From the NCBI GenBank assembly GCA_050298035.1, contig JBNKTK010000124.1, positions 1 to 11,085 on the forward strand: a stretch of 11,085 nucleotides of DNA. The letters run 5' to 3'. This document shows, piece after piece, positions 1 to 6,532 of this stretch. Under the pieces are notes generated by a model that made no database searches, had not been told where the DNA came from, and was given only the letters and a program-made list of their open reading frames with translations. The position numbers and the translations under genes were made by a program. The stretch is from Gaoshiqia sp050298035. Its GTDB lineage: Bacteria > Bacteroidota > Bacteroidia > Bacteroidales > Prolixibacteraceae. How positions within the stretch are numbered: the first letter of the stretch is position 1; every line of letters starts with the position of its first letter.

Positions 1-1412
1 GGATCTTCTTTTTCCAAACGGTATTTGTTCACACCAACGATTGTTTGCACACCGCTGTCGATACGTCCCTGGGCACGTGCAGCAGCTTCTTCAATACGCA
101 TTTTAGGCACACCGGTTTCGATAGCTTTCGCCATACCGCCGAGTTTCTCAACTTCTTCGATCAGCGCCCATGCTTTGGTGTACAATTCTTTGGTCAACGC
201 CTCTACATAGTACGAACCAGCCCATGGGTCGGCACCGCGGCAGATTTCAGTTTCCTGCTGAATGTACAACTGTGTGTTACGGGCAATACGGGCAGAGAAG
301 TCGGTTGGCAAGGCAATCGCTTCGTCGAGTGCGTTGGTATGCAATGATTGGGTATGCCCCAGTGCAGAAGCCATTGCTTCGATAGCTGTACGGCCAACGT
401 TGTTGAACGGATCCTGCTCAGTCAATGACCAACCCGATGTTTGCGAGTGTGTACGCAACGCCATCGATTTTGGGTTTTTCGGGTTGAACTGTTTCACCAG
501 CTTCGCCCAAATCATACGTGCAGCACGCATTTTGGCGATTTCCATGAAGTGGTTCATACCGATAGCCCAGAAGAATGATAAACGCGGCGCGAAAGCGTCC
601 ACATCAATTCCGGCGTTGATACCGGTGCGGATGTAGTCCAAACCATCAGCCAGGGTATATGCCATCTCTATGTCGGCAGTAGCACCGGCTTCCTGCATGT
701 GGTAACCCGAAATTGAAATCGAGTTGAACTTCGGCATATTTTGAGACGTGAACTCAAAAATATCAGCAATGATTTTCATTGAGAATTCCGGTGGGTAAAT
801 GTACGTGTTACGCACCATGAATTCTTTCAGAATGTCGTTCTGGATGGTTCCTGCCAACTGATCCATCGTTGCGCCTTGTTCCAAAGCAGTAACGATGTAG
901 AAAGCCAACACTGGCAATACCGCACCGTTCATGGTCATAGAAACAGACATTTTATCCAATGGAATCTGGTCGAACAGGATTTTCATATCCAGGATGGAGT
1001 CGATAGCCACACCGGCTTTACCCACATCACCCACTACACGAGGGTGGTCTGAGTCGTAACCACGGTGTGTTGCCAGGTCGAAAGCTACTGAAAGCCCTTT
1101 TTGACCGGCAGCCAGGTTACGGCGGTAGAACGCGTTAGACTCTTCGGCGGTTGAGAAACCTGCATACTGGCGGATTGTCCAGGGTTGCATGGCATACATA
1201 GCCGAGTAAGGCCCGCGAAGGAAAGGTGGCAAACCGGCAGCGTAGCTCAGGTGCTCCATACCTTCAAGGTCTTCTTTGGTGTAAACCGGCTTCACCGGAA
1301 TTTGCTCCGGCGTAATCCAGCTCTTCTCAATTTTATTTTGAGCAGCCCAGGCCGCAGCATCTGCTTTCGCCTGTCCCTCTTTGATATTTATATTTTTAAA
1401 ATCTGGTTTCAT
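1..1412 (-). CDS. mutB: Methylmalonyl-CoA mutase large (catalytic) subunit, N-terminal part
   Basis: This is the catalytic subunit of adenosylcobalamin-dependent methylmalonyl-CoA mutase, which interconverts (R)-methylmalonyl-CoA and succinyl-CoA in the cytoplasm. The frame is open from the ATG at 1412 to the window edge, giving 470 codons of a protein that is usually about 710-720 residues. The visible part is the substrate-binding TIM barrel. It starts MKPDFKNINIKEGQAK and contains the conserved YAGFSTAEESNAFYRRN stretch (about residues 83-99, with the active-site-type Tyr83), the AFDLATHRGYDSDHPRV segment, SMTMNGAVLP, and SGYHMQEAGA with a conserved His at residue 238. The C-terminal B12-binding domain, with its DxHxxG cobalt-ligand motif, lies outside the window. 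The leader is A-rich with no clear Shine-Dalgarno site. The gene is downstream of mutA in the same direction, but a GxxExxY gene and its inverted repeats separate the two. Family assignment is very secure. Confidence 0.97.
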   Translation of the reverse strand, partial: MKPDFKNINIKEGQAKADAAAWAAQNKIEKSWITPEQIPVKPVYTKEDLEGMEHLSYAAGLPPFLRGPYSAMYAMQPWTIRQYAGFSTAEESNAFYRRNLAAGQKGLSVAFDLATHRGYDSDHPRVVGDVGKAGVAIDSILDMKILFDQIPLDKMSVSMTMNGAVLPVLAFYIVTALEQGATMDQLAGTIQNDILKEFMVRNTYIYPPEFSMKIIADIFEFTSQNMPKFNSISISGYHMQEAGATADIEMAYTLADGLDYIRTGINAGIDVDAFAPRLSFFWAIGMNHFMEIAKMRAARMIWAKLVKQFNPKNPKSMALRTHSQTSGWSLTEQDPFNNVGRTAIEAMASALGHTQSLHTNALDEAIALPTDFSARIARNTQLYIQQETEICRGADPWAGSYYVEALTKELYTKAWALIEEVEKLGGMAKAIETGVPKMRIEEAAARAQGRIDSGVQTIVGVNKYRLEKED

Positions 1413-1427
1413 ACTTTTTTTGTTTTT

Positions 1428-1454
1428 AACGCGAAGACGCTAAGGCGCCAAGGA
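1428..1454 (+). repeat. Left inverted repeat of the GxxExxY module (three octamers)
   Basis: Read on the plus strand, AAC is followed by three degenerate 8-bp units, GCGAAGAC, GCTAAGGC and GCCAAGGA. It is the inverted partner of 1849-1875, matching at 20 of 27 positions. The last base is immediately next to the stop codon of the GxxExxY gene. Confidence 0.75.
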
Positions 1455-1850
1455 TTAATTAAAATAGTTGTTGACTTTTCGTTTAATTCCCTGCTTAATT
1501 AAAGGGACATTGAAATTGATTAAATATCCGAGTTTCATATCGGCTAGTCTCATGTAGGTCACTAATTGAACTTCGTGTACAGGTAGCAAAACCTCAACAG
1601 CCTTTAGTTCAATCACAACAGCTTTTTCAACTAACAAATCAATAAAAAACTCTTTTTCAAGAACCTTCCCTTTAAAAGTCACCGGCAATTTTACTTGTCT
1701 TTCAACTTCCAAATCCAGGTTTTTTAGTTCTTCAACCAGACAAACTTCATAAACTGATTCAAGCAATCCCGGACCAAGTTCTTTATGCACCTCGTAAGAT
1801 GCCTGAACGATCTTCCGTCCAATTTGCTCATATTCAGTTTTAGAAATCAT
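1455..1850 (-). CDS. GxxExxY family protein (PD-(D/E)xK nuclease-like fold)
   Basis: This small protein of 131 residues has the normal length for the GxxExxY family (PDDEXK_3-like), whose function is not established. The name-giving motif is visible as GLLESVY at residues 28-34, preceded by VHKELGPG. A PD-(D/E)xK-type core follows: Asp71 in FFIDLLVEKAVVIELKA, then Glu81-Leu-Lys83, and a later Gln95 in VQLVTYMRL. All candidate catalytic residues are present, so the gene looks intact rather than decayed. No signal peptide or membrane segment is seen. It lies between mutA and mutB in the same direction and would be co-transcribed with them. The start codon overlaps the inner end of an octamer repeat (GCAAAGATG), and the stop codon abuts the opposite repeat. 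A nuclease-like or nucleic-acid role is an inference from the fold; a link to mutase function is unlikely. Confidence 0.93.
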   Translation of the reverse strand: MISKTEYEQIGRKIVQASYEVHKELGPGLLESVYEVCLVEELKNLDLEVERQVKLPVTFKGKVLEKEFFIDLLVEKAVVIELKAVEVLLPVHEVQLVTYMRLADMKLGYLINFNVPLIKQGIKRKVNNYFN

Positions 1851-1875
1851 CTTTGCGTCTTTGTGTCTTTGCGTT
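1849..1875 (-). repeat. Right inverted repeat of the GxxExxY module (three octamers)
   Basis: Read on the minus strand, AAC is followed by three 8-bp units, GCAAAGAC, ACAAAGAC and GCAAAGAT. The final AT is also the first two bases of the GxxExxY start codon. It pairs as an inverted repeat with 1428-1454, and its units are closer to each other than those of the left copy. Confidence 0.8.
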
Positions 1876-1879
1876 CAGA

Positions 1880-3757
1880 TTAAACGATTCCAAGGTTAGC
1901 CTGGTAGCCTTTCAACTCTTCCAGTACGTTGCTTCTTACATGGATAAAATTATCGATGCCTTTGGCAACCAGGTCATCCATAAAGGCAGGAGCGCCGGCA
2001 ACAACGAAGATGGCTTCACCTTTCAACGCATTGAAAGCAGCAGGGGCAAGTTCAGCATATTCATCATCAGAACTACAAAGCACCACAATGTCGGCACCGG
2101 CAGCTTTGGCAGCGGCCACACCTTCTTCGATGGTGGCAAAACCATTGTTGTCTTTCACTTCGTAACCGGCAACAGCAAAGAAGTTGCAGGCAAACTGGGC
2201 ACGCGCCTTGCGGAATGCCAGGTTACCAATGGTTAACATGAATGCCAACGGACGTTTGTTTGCTTTTGCATATTTATCGGTAGCAACGCGGAGGCGTTCA
2301 AAAGCCATTGAGCCGCGATATGGTTTCAGGGTTTCAATCACTGCATCGTCTGCAGTCAGATCCTGTGCTTCGAAAGTAGTATCATCCAATTCTTTCTCCA
2401 GCTTTTCGGTGAAGTTCGGGAATTGGTTTGTACCCAGCAAGTTTTCGCGACGGGTTGCCACGTTCAGATCACGTTTGGCAGCCATGGCTTTTACTTCAGC
2501 CTGAATGAAACCTTCTTTGGCGGCGGCTAGGAAACCACCTTTATCCTGAATAGCGAGGAACAATTTCCAGGCTTCGTCAGCAATTGAAGCAGTCAGTTCT
2601 TCCACGTAGTACGACCCGGCAGCCGGGTCAACAATCTTGTCGAAATGTGACTCTTCTTTCAGCAACAATTGTTGGTTGCGGGCAATACGATCTGAGAAAA
2701 CAGTTGGGTCTTCATAAATCGCGTTGAACGGAAGAACAGTGATTGAATCGACACCACCCAAAGCAGCACTCATCGCTTCGGTTTGTGTGCGCAACATGTT
2801 CACGTAAGGATCATAAACCGACTTGTTCCAACTTCCGGTTTCGGCATGAACCCGCATTTTGCAACCGCACTCGCATTTAGGCTCGTAAGCTTTTACAATT
2901 TGTGCCCACAACATGCGTCCTGCGCGGAATTTCGCGATTTCCATGAAGTAGTTGGCGCTAACGCTAAAGTTAAACTTGATGTTTTTAGCGACATCTTCAA
3001 CGGCCACTCCGGCATCAGTTAACGCCGAAAGGTATTCAGCACCCTGTGCCAATGAGAAAGCCAATTCCTGAACAACAGATGCACCGGCGTTGCCATAGTT
3101 TTTGCCATTCACGGCCAACACTCTGTATTTTTTCAAATCAGCTGTTTTCGCAATCAAGCTTTGTGCCTGACCAATCACATGATCCAGACCTTTTTTAAAG
3201 CGGCCGTAAAGCAAGTAATTTCCAAACGGATCGTAGGCAACAGAAGCAACCACTTTAGCAGCATCCCATTTGCCTGCCAATACATATTCGGCAAATGCTT
3301 CGGCAACTTTGCAAGTGCAACATTTCGCAACAAAGTTCACCTCAACCGACTCCAGGCAAATGTCATTCAACAAAACGCCCATATCGTCAACGCTAACTTC
3401 GGTACACTCATTAAAAACAAAGCCCAACGAAGTCACACCTTTCATCAAAACGTCCAGTGCTTTCTTGTTGGCCTCTTTCAGATCTTTTACGATGATATTC
3501 TGGCGAACGTACCAGTCGTTATCATTGGTTTTGGTTCCCCGAACATACGGAAACTCACCGGGAAGTGTGTCCAGGTAGTCCAGCTTTGCCAGGTCTTCCA
3601 GACGGTAAAAAGGTTGAACGGAAAAACCTTCGTTTGTCCTCCAGACCAGTTTTCGGTCAAAATCAGCACCTTTCAGGTCGGCGGTAACTTTTGCCTTCCA
3701 CTGCTCGGCACTAACCGGAGGAAATTCTTCAAAAAGTTTGTTATATTTTTCTGCCAT
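1880..3757 (-). CDS. mutA: Methylmalonyl-CoA mutase small subunit
   Basis: This is the non-catalytic partner of MutB in the heterodimeric mutase. From the start MAEKYNKLFEEFPPVSAEQW it is 625 residues, the usual size. The N-terminal two thirds form a TIM-barrel-like domain (including DPYVNMLRTQTEAMSAALGG and DPAAGSYYVEELT). The C-terminal part, about residues 500-625, is a B12-domain-like fold (RPLAFMLTIGNLAFRKARAQ, then AAGADIVVLCSSDDEY). That domain lacks the DxHxxG cobalamin-ligand motif, as expected for a small subunit. A longer reading from an ATG at 3787 adds ten residues (MAPDFLNSYI). I prefer 3757 because family members begin at this point and a TAATTTTG promoter box at 3785-3792 would place transcription start inside the longer version. 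Two small cysteine clusters (146/147/149 and 295/297/299) are visible. It is first in the operon, followed by the GxxExxY gene and mutB. Confidence 0.96.
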   Translation of the reverse strand: MAEKYNKLFEEFPPVSAEQWKAKVTADLKGADFDRKLVWRTNEGFSVQPFYRLEDLAKLDYLDTLPGEFPYVRGTKTNDNDWYVRQNIIVKDLKEANKKALDVLMKGVTSLGFVFNECTEVSVDDMGVLLNDICLESVEVNFVAKCCTCKVAEAFAEYVLAGKWDAAKVVASVAYDPFGNYLLYGRFKKGLDHVIGQAQSLIAKTADLKKYRVLAVNGKNYGNAGASVVQELAFSLAQGAEYLSALTDAGVAVEDVAKNIKFNFSVSANYFMEIAKFRAGRMLWAQIVKAYEPKCECGCKMRVHAETGSWNKSVYDPYVNMLRTQTEAMSAALGGVDSITVLPFNAIYEDPTVFSDRIARNQQLLLKEESHFDKIVDPAAGSYYVEELTASIADEAWKLFLAIQDKGGFLAAAKEGFIQAEVKAMAAKRDLNVATRRENLLGTNQFPNFTEKLEKELDDTTFEAQDLTADDAVIETLKPYRGSMAFERLRVATDKYAKANKRPLAFMLTIGNLAFRKARAQFACNFFAVAGYEVKDNNGFATIEEGVAAAKAAGADIVVLCSSDDEYAELAPAAFNALKGEAIFVVAGAPAFMDDLVAKGIDNFIHVRSNVLEELKGYQANLGIV

Positions 3758-3784
3758 AATGTAACTGTTAAGAAAATCAGGTGC

Positions 3785-3817
3785 CAAAATTAGTGGTTTT
3801 TATAATGGCGCATCTAA
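3785..3817 (-). promoter_or_regulatory. Candidate promoter for the mutA operon
   Basis: On the minus strand TAATTTTG at 3792-3785 fits the Bacteroidota -7 consensus TAnnTTTG exactly. Upstream, at a spacing of about 21 bases, is TTAG, a poor match to the -33 TTTG. Transcription would start near 3778-3780, leaving a leader of roughly 20 bases before the mutA ATG at 3757. Confidence 0.5.
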
Positions 3818-3979
3818 AAAGCTTAAAGTTTTTAACCTTTAGGTAACAAATATCATGTTTTGATTTTCAGGCATTTACATATCGAACAATCTAAATATCT
3901 GGATCTTGCGGGGTTATTTTTATTGAATATAAATAGCCGTTGGTTTTTGGAGTGATAAAGAAAATTGATCCGGGTGTTT

Positions 3980-4014
3980 TAGGGATCCGATCTTTGGGAA
4001 AGATCGGATCCCTA
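3980..4014. repeat. Perfect 16-bp palindrome with a 3-base loop
   Basis: The left arm TAGGGATCCGATCTTT (3980-3995) and right arm AAAGATCGGATCCCTA (3999-4014) are exact reverse complements around GGG. Each arm carries GGATC and GATC. Neither strand has a T-run directly after the stem, so it is not a standard intrinsic terminator. It resembles a REP-type interspersed palindrome or a structured RNA element in the trailer of the receptor gene. Confidence 0.85.
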
Positions 4015-4036
4015 TGCTCGATAATGTTTGTAACAG

Positions 4037-4076
4037 AAAACGCAGAGACACGAAAAAAAATCTTTGTGCCCCTGCG
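4037..4076 (-). terminator. Candidate terminator of the TonB-dependent receptor gene
   Basis: On the minus strand, 28 bases beyond the receptor stop codon, CGCAGGGGCAC (4076-4066) can pair with GTGTCTCTGCG (4051-4041) over 11 positions, two of them G-U wobbles. The loop is about 14 bases and TTTTCTG follows immediately. The same stem on the plus strand would contain two C-A mismatches and is followed by no T-run at the right place, so the signal is directional. It is built from the gene-less repeat element. Confidence 0.5.
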
Positions 4077-4087
4077 CATTTGCGGTA
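4039..4087. repeat. Gene-less copy of the octamer inverted-repeat element
   Basis: The right half (4061-4087) matches the right inverted repeat of the GxxExxY module at 19 of 27 positions. Read on the minus strand it shows the units GCAAATGC, GCAGGGGC and ACAAAGAT. The left half starts AAC-GCAGAGAC-ACGAAAAA on the plus strand, again AAC plus octamers. Only a few A/T bases separate the halves, where the other copy carries a gene of 396 bp. It is therefore either a deletion remnant or a short non-coding form of the same element. Confidence 0.6.
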
Positions 4088-4103
4088 AATTATTACTTAT
4101 CTA

Positions 4104-6449
4104 CTAGAACTCAATCTTGTAGCTCAGGTTCGGCACAACAATCCGGTCAAACTGTTTTTCAGGAATCCCGGTTTTCAAGTTGAATTCGTACCCACGATAT
4201 TCGCCATAGCCCAAAACGTTCAGCACATGCAACGACCAGATGCTGGCATACTTTGGTTTGTTCTTTCGGTACGAAAAACTCAGGGAAAGCACATTCGCAG
4301 GGGCTTCCTGTTGTTCATAGGCATGGGCATAATCATAGGTCAGTTCGCCCGAATCAATTGATTCCTGTTCCAGCAATGCACTGTAGCGGTCGCCCCCCAT
4401 CAGGCTGAAACGGCCATTCACACTGATCAGATTAGCTCTATTTTTCCCAACCTGCCACTCCTTCCCTGCCAGCAAATTCAAAATGTAGTTTTTATTGTAC
4501 AAACTGTTCCGTTCAATCCCATCGCCCCCTTTATACTTCGAATCGAACACCGAAGCAGTGACCAAATAATAAAAACCCTTTTTCAGGAAACGTTCCAGGG
4601 TAAAATCAACGCCAATATTGGTTCCGGTTCCATCATTCACCAGCGTTTCGTTGAAGAACCAATCCTGCTCCAGGTTTTGCAGAGAGAAATAGCTTCCCGG
4701 AACCGCCGGCACATCAAAAAGATACTGGTAATAGGGTTCAATTTTAAACCGAGAGTAGTCGTTTATTTTAACATCATAAGCAACTCCAAAATGATGCGCC
4801 TTGGTCATTTTCAGGTTCTTGTTTGGTTGTATTATTCCAGTTTCAGTTTGCTGGCGTGCAAGATAAAAACCGATCATCTCAATCCGGCTGTTCAACCCGT
4901 AAGCCAGCCCAAACGATTGATTGGGGTTGAACTGCCATTTCATACCAATCCGCGGCTCCACCGATGTTTCCCTGTTCAACCCAAAGTAGTGCACATGCAC
5001 GCCCAGGTTCAGGTTCAGCTGATTGTCCAGTTTCACCATCGATTCGGAGAAAGCCTGTACGGAAAAGGCGCTCCCGTTCTCATCAGCATAAGCAAACAAG
5101 GGATCACCCAACGGTTCGGCTTCCTCGTTGTCTATGTTATAATAATGCTGATTTAGAATTATGCCGGTTCGGTTACTATGCCTGTTCCCAAACTTATGGT
5201 TGAGCGTACTGCTCAGCATATATTTCCAGGTATTGTTGTTTACTCGCTCTTTGGGCAACAAATTCTGATCATTGTCCAGCTCATCGTATTTAGTCGTTAT
5301 CCCATTTCCCGATGCTGCAAGCGTGGTGTGCAAATAGGTTGTTTGTGAGAACAGCAGCTTGTGGGTTAACCCAATGGCCCCGGTTGACAGGTTCAATTTG
5401 TAACCTTCCTTGTCGGCTTCTGTTTCCCAATCGGTCGGGTCGTAAAACGGATCGCGGCTTTGAGAATCCAATGCCCCAATTCCCCAAAGTGAAAAATTAC
5501 CAGCATGTTTGGTTGGAAAATTCAACTTGAATGATAAATCCTGATATCCAATTTTCCCAGCTTCTTCCGGAATCAGCGGCCCAAGAAGAGCATAAGTTGA
5601 ATAGCGGTAGTTAAAAAGAAATGACGAACCTCCACCTTTTTTCAATGGTCCTTCCGAAGAAAAATCAAGACCGATTATCCCGGCCTGAAATGTATTTTCC
5701 AGCTTCTCGTTGTTCCCGGTGCGCAACCGAACATCGAACACACCGGAAAGCGCATTGCCATATTCAGCCGGAAAAGCGCCGGTGTAAAAATCGGAGTTGG
5801 CCAGCATCTGGCTCGACAAAGCAGTGATACCGCCAGCCCCAAATGCAATGACATTTGCAAAATGGGTTGGATTGGAGATTTCAACACCTTCCATTCGCCA
5901 GAGCAGGTTGCGGGGGGAATTTCCGCGAATGACAATCCCATTGTTGCCAATTTCCGATGCCACCCCGGCAAACGAACCGGCCAGACGTGCAGGGTCGTCG
6001 TATCCCCCGGCATACCGACCAGCCTCTTCCACACTCAACTGCCGGGCGCTAATAGTGGCCATCGGGTTGATCGGCTCTTCCTTTGATGTGCGTGCAACTA
6101 CTTTCACTTCTTCCAGTTCCTTATTGAGTTCTTCCATTGCTGCATTCAGTACCACTTCTTTCCCTGAACCTACCAGCACTTCACGGAACAAATAATTCTG
6201 ATACCCGATAAAGCTAACCATCAGGTCGTATCGTCCCGGTTTGATATTCCACAGGCGAAACCGGCCGTTCTCATCCGTGATTGTCCCTAACTGCGGATCG
6301 CTACCGACAATAACAACCGTGGCCCCGGGCAGAGGCGACTGTGTGATGACATCGACTACTTTCCCGCGAATTACCTGTCCTCCGGGTTGTGACCAACCCA
6401 CATTCCTAACCATCACAAAAAGAAAAAAAAGAAGGAGTTTCCTGCTCAT
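4104..6449 (-). CDS. TonB-dependent outer-membrane receptor with carboxypeptidase-regulatory-like domain
   Basis: This is an outer-membrane, energy-coupled uptake receptor of 781 residues; the substrate cannot be read from the sequence. A signal peptide covers residues 1-20 (hydrophobic LLLFFLFVMV, likely cleavage after WS). Residues 26-104 are a carboxypeptidase-D regulatory-like domain (IRGKVVDVITQSPLPGATV, GTITDENGRFRL, GRYDLMVSFIGYQ). EEVKVVAR at 113-120 is a TonB-box-like stretch. The plug follows at about 125-245 (GNNGIVIRGNSPRNLLWRMEGVE, YGNALSGVFDVRLRTGN), then the beta barrel to a C-terminal Phe typical of outer-membrane proteins. It is shorter than SusC proteins (about 1000 residues), and no SusD partner is adjacent, so it is not a standard polysaccharide-utilisation pair. 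It is divergent from a PAS-LuxR regulator across 83 bases, which makes that regulator a candidate controller. A candidate terminator follows the gene. Confidence 0.93.
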   Translation of the reverse strand: MSRKLLLFFLFVMVRNVGWSQPGGQVIRGKVVDVITQSPLPGATVVIVGSDPQLGTITDENGRFRLWNIKPGRYDLMVSFIGYQNYLFREVLVGSGKEVVLNAAMEELNKELEEVKVVARTSKEEPINPMATISARQLSVEEAGRYAGGYDDPARLAGSFAGVASEIGNNGIVIRGNSPRNLLWRMEGVEISNPTHFANVIAFGAGGITALSSQMLANSDFYTGAFPAEYGNALSGVFDVRLRTGNNEKLENTFQAGIIGLDFSSEGPLKKGGGSSFLFNYRYSTYALLGPLIPEEAGKIGYQDLSFKLNFPTKHAGNFSLWGIGALDSQSRDPFYDPTDWETEADKEGYKLNLSTGAIGLTHKLLFSQTTYLHTTLAASGNGITTKYDELDNDQNLLPKERVNNNTWKYMLSSTLNHKFGNRHSNRTGIILNQHYYNIDNEEAEPLGDPLFAYADENGSAFSVQAFSESMVKLDNQLNLNLGVHVHYFGLNRETSVEPRIGMKWQFNPNQSFGLAYGLNSRIEMIGFYLARQQTETGIIQPNKNLKMTKAHHFGVAYDVKINDYSRFKIEPYYQYLFDVPAVPGSYFSLQNLEQDWFFNETLVNDGTGTNIGVDFTLERFLKKGFYYLVTASVFDSKYKGGDGIERNSLYNKNYILNLLAGKEWQVGKNRANLISVNGRFSLMGGDRYSALLEQESIDSGELTYDYAHAYEQQEAPANVLSLSFSYRKNKPKYASIWSLHVLNVLGYGEYRGYEFNLKTGIPEKQFDRIVVPNLSYKIEF

Positions 6450-6478
6450 TGTTTATTTGTTTTACTTGTTTTTCATTG

Positions 6479-6510
6479 CTTGCCAAAGTTCACCTAATAC
6501 CCTATTTTTG
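6479..6510 (+). promoter_or_regulatory. Candidate promoter for the PAS-LuxR regulator gene
   Basis: TATTTTTG at 6503-6510 fits TAnnTTTG exactly. CTTG at 6479-6482 is a weak -33 match with a 20-base spacer. Transcription would begin near 6516-6518, inside the inverted repeat that precedes the start codon, leaving a leader of only about 15 bases. Confidence 0.45.
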
Positions 6511-6515
6511 ACAAT
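6484..6515 (-). promoter_or_regulatory. Candidate promoter for the TonB-dependent receptor gene
   Basis: On the minus strand GAACTTTG (6491-6484) is one base away from the TAnnTTTG -7 box, and ATTG (6515-6512), a partial -33 match, lies 20 bases upstream. The upstream half overlaps the promoter and the inverted repeat of the divergent regulator gene, so the two transcription units could be controlled together. Confidence 0.3.
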
Positions 6516-6532
6516 ACTGAAAAATCAGTATT
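6513..6532. promoter_or_regulatory. Inverted repeat directly before the regulator start codon
   Basis: AATACTGA and TCAGTATT are perfect 8-bp arms around AAAA, and the second arm ends at the base before the ATG. The repeat overlaps the predicted transcription start, and its outer edge overlaps the possible -33 site of the divergent receptor gene. A dimer-binding operator, perhaps for autoregulation, is the simplest reading; an mRNA hairpin masking the start is an alternative. Confidence 0.4.

Larger units (their letters stand above)
1428..1875. mobile_element. Candidate insertion module: GxxExxY gene framed by octamer inverted repeats
   Basis: A 448-bp unit lies between the mutA stop codon (4 bases away on one side) and the mutB leader (15 bases from the mutB start on the other). 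It consists of an inverted repeat at each end (20 of 27 positions match) and a single GxxExxY gene that fills the space between. The left repeat directly abuts the gene's stop codon, and the right repeat overlaps its start codon. A second, gene-less copy of the repeat pair lies at 4039-4087. I see no target-site duplication and no transposase, so mobility is inferred from the symmetry, the second copy, and the placement between two genes that are normally adjacent. Confidence 0.45.
3788..4103. other. Non-coding gap between the receptor gene and mutA
   Basis: This 316-bp stretch holds, from left to right, the mutA promoter region, about 90 AT-rich bases with nothing recognised, a perfect 16-bp palindrome (3980-4014), and a gene-less copy of the octamer inverted repeat (4039-4087). 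A 62-codon minus-strand frame (3891-4079) spans the palindrome and part of the repeat. Its start lies in the repeat element and it has no recognisable domain, so I do not call it a gene. Confidence 0.6.

Noticed and set aside
1428..1875. CRISPR-like array from the short repeats
   Set aside because: The octamers are contiguous without spacers, are few in number, and are arranged as an inverted pair around a gene.
3757..3787. Upstream ATG giving mutA ten extra residues
   Set aside because: The family start fits MAEKYNK at 3757, and the TAATTTTG box at 3785-3792 overlaps the upstream ATG, so it would lie before the transcription start.
3161..3793. 210-codon plus-strand open frame opposite mutA
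   Set aside because: It is antisense to a confidently identified gene, has no recognisable domain, and is a codon-bias shadow.
4677..5156. 159-codon plus-strand open frame opposite the receptor barrel
   Set aside because: It is antisense to the TonB-dependent receptor and shows no domain or plausible start context.
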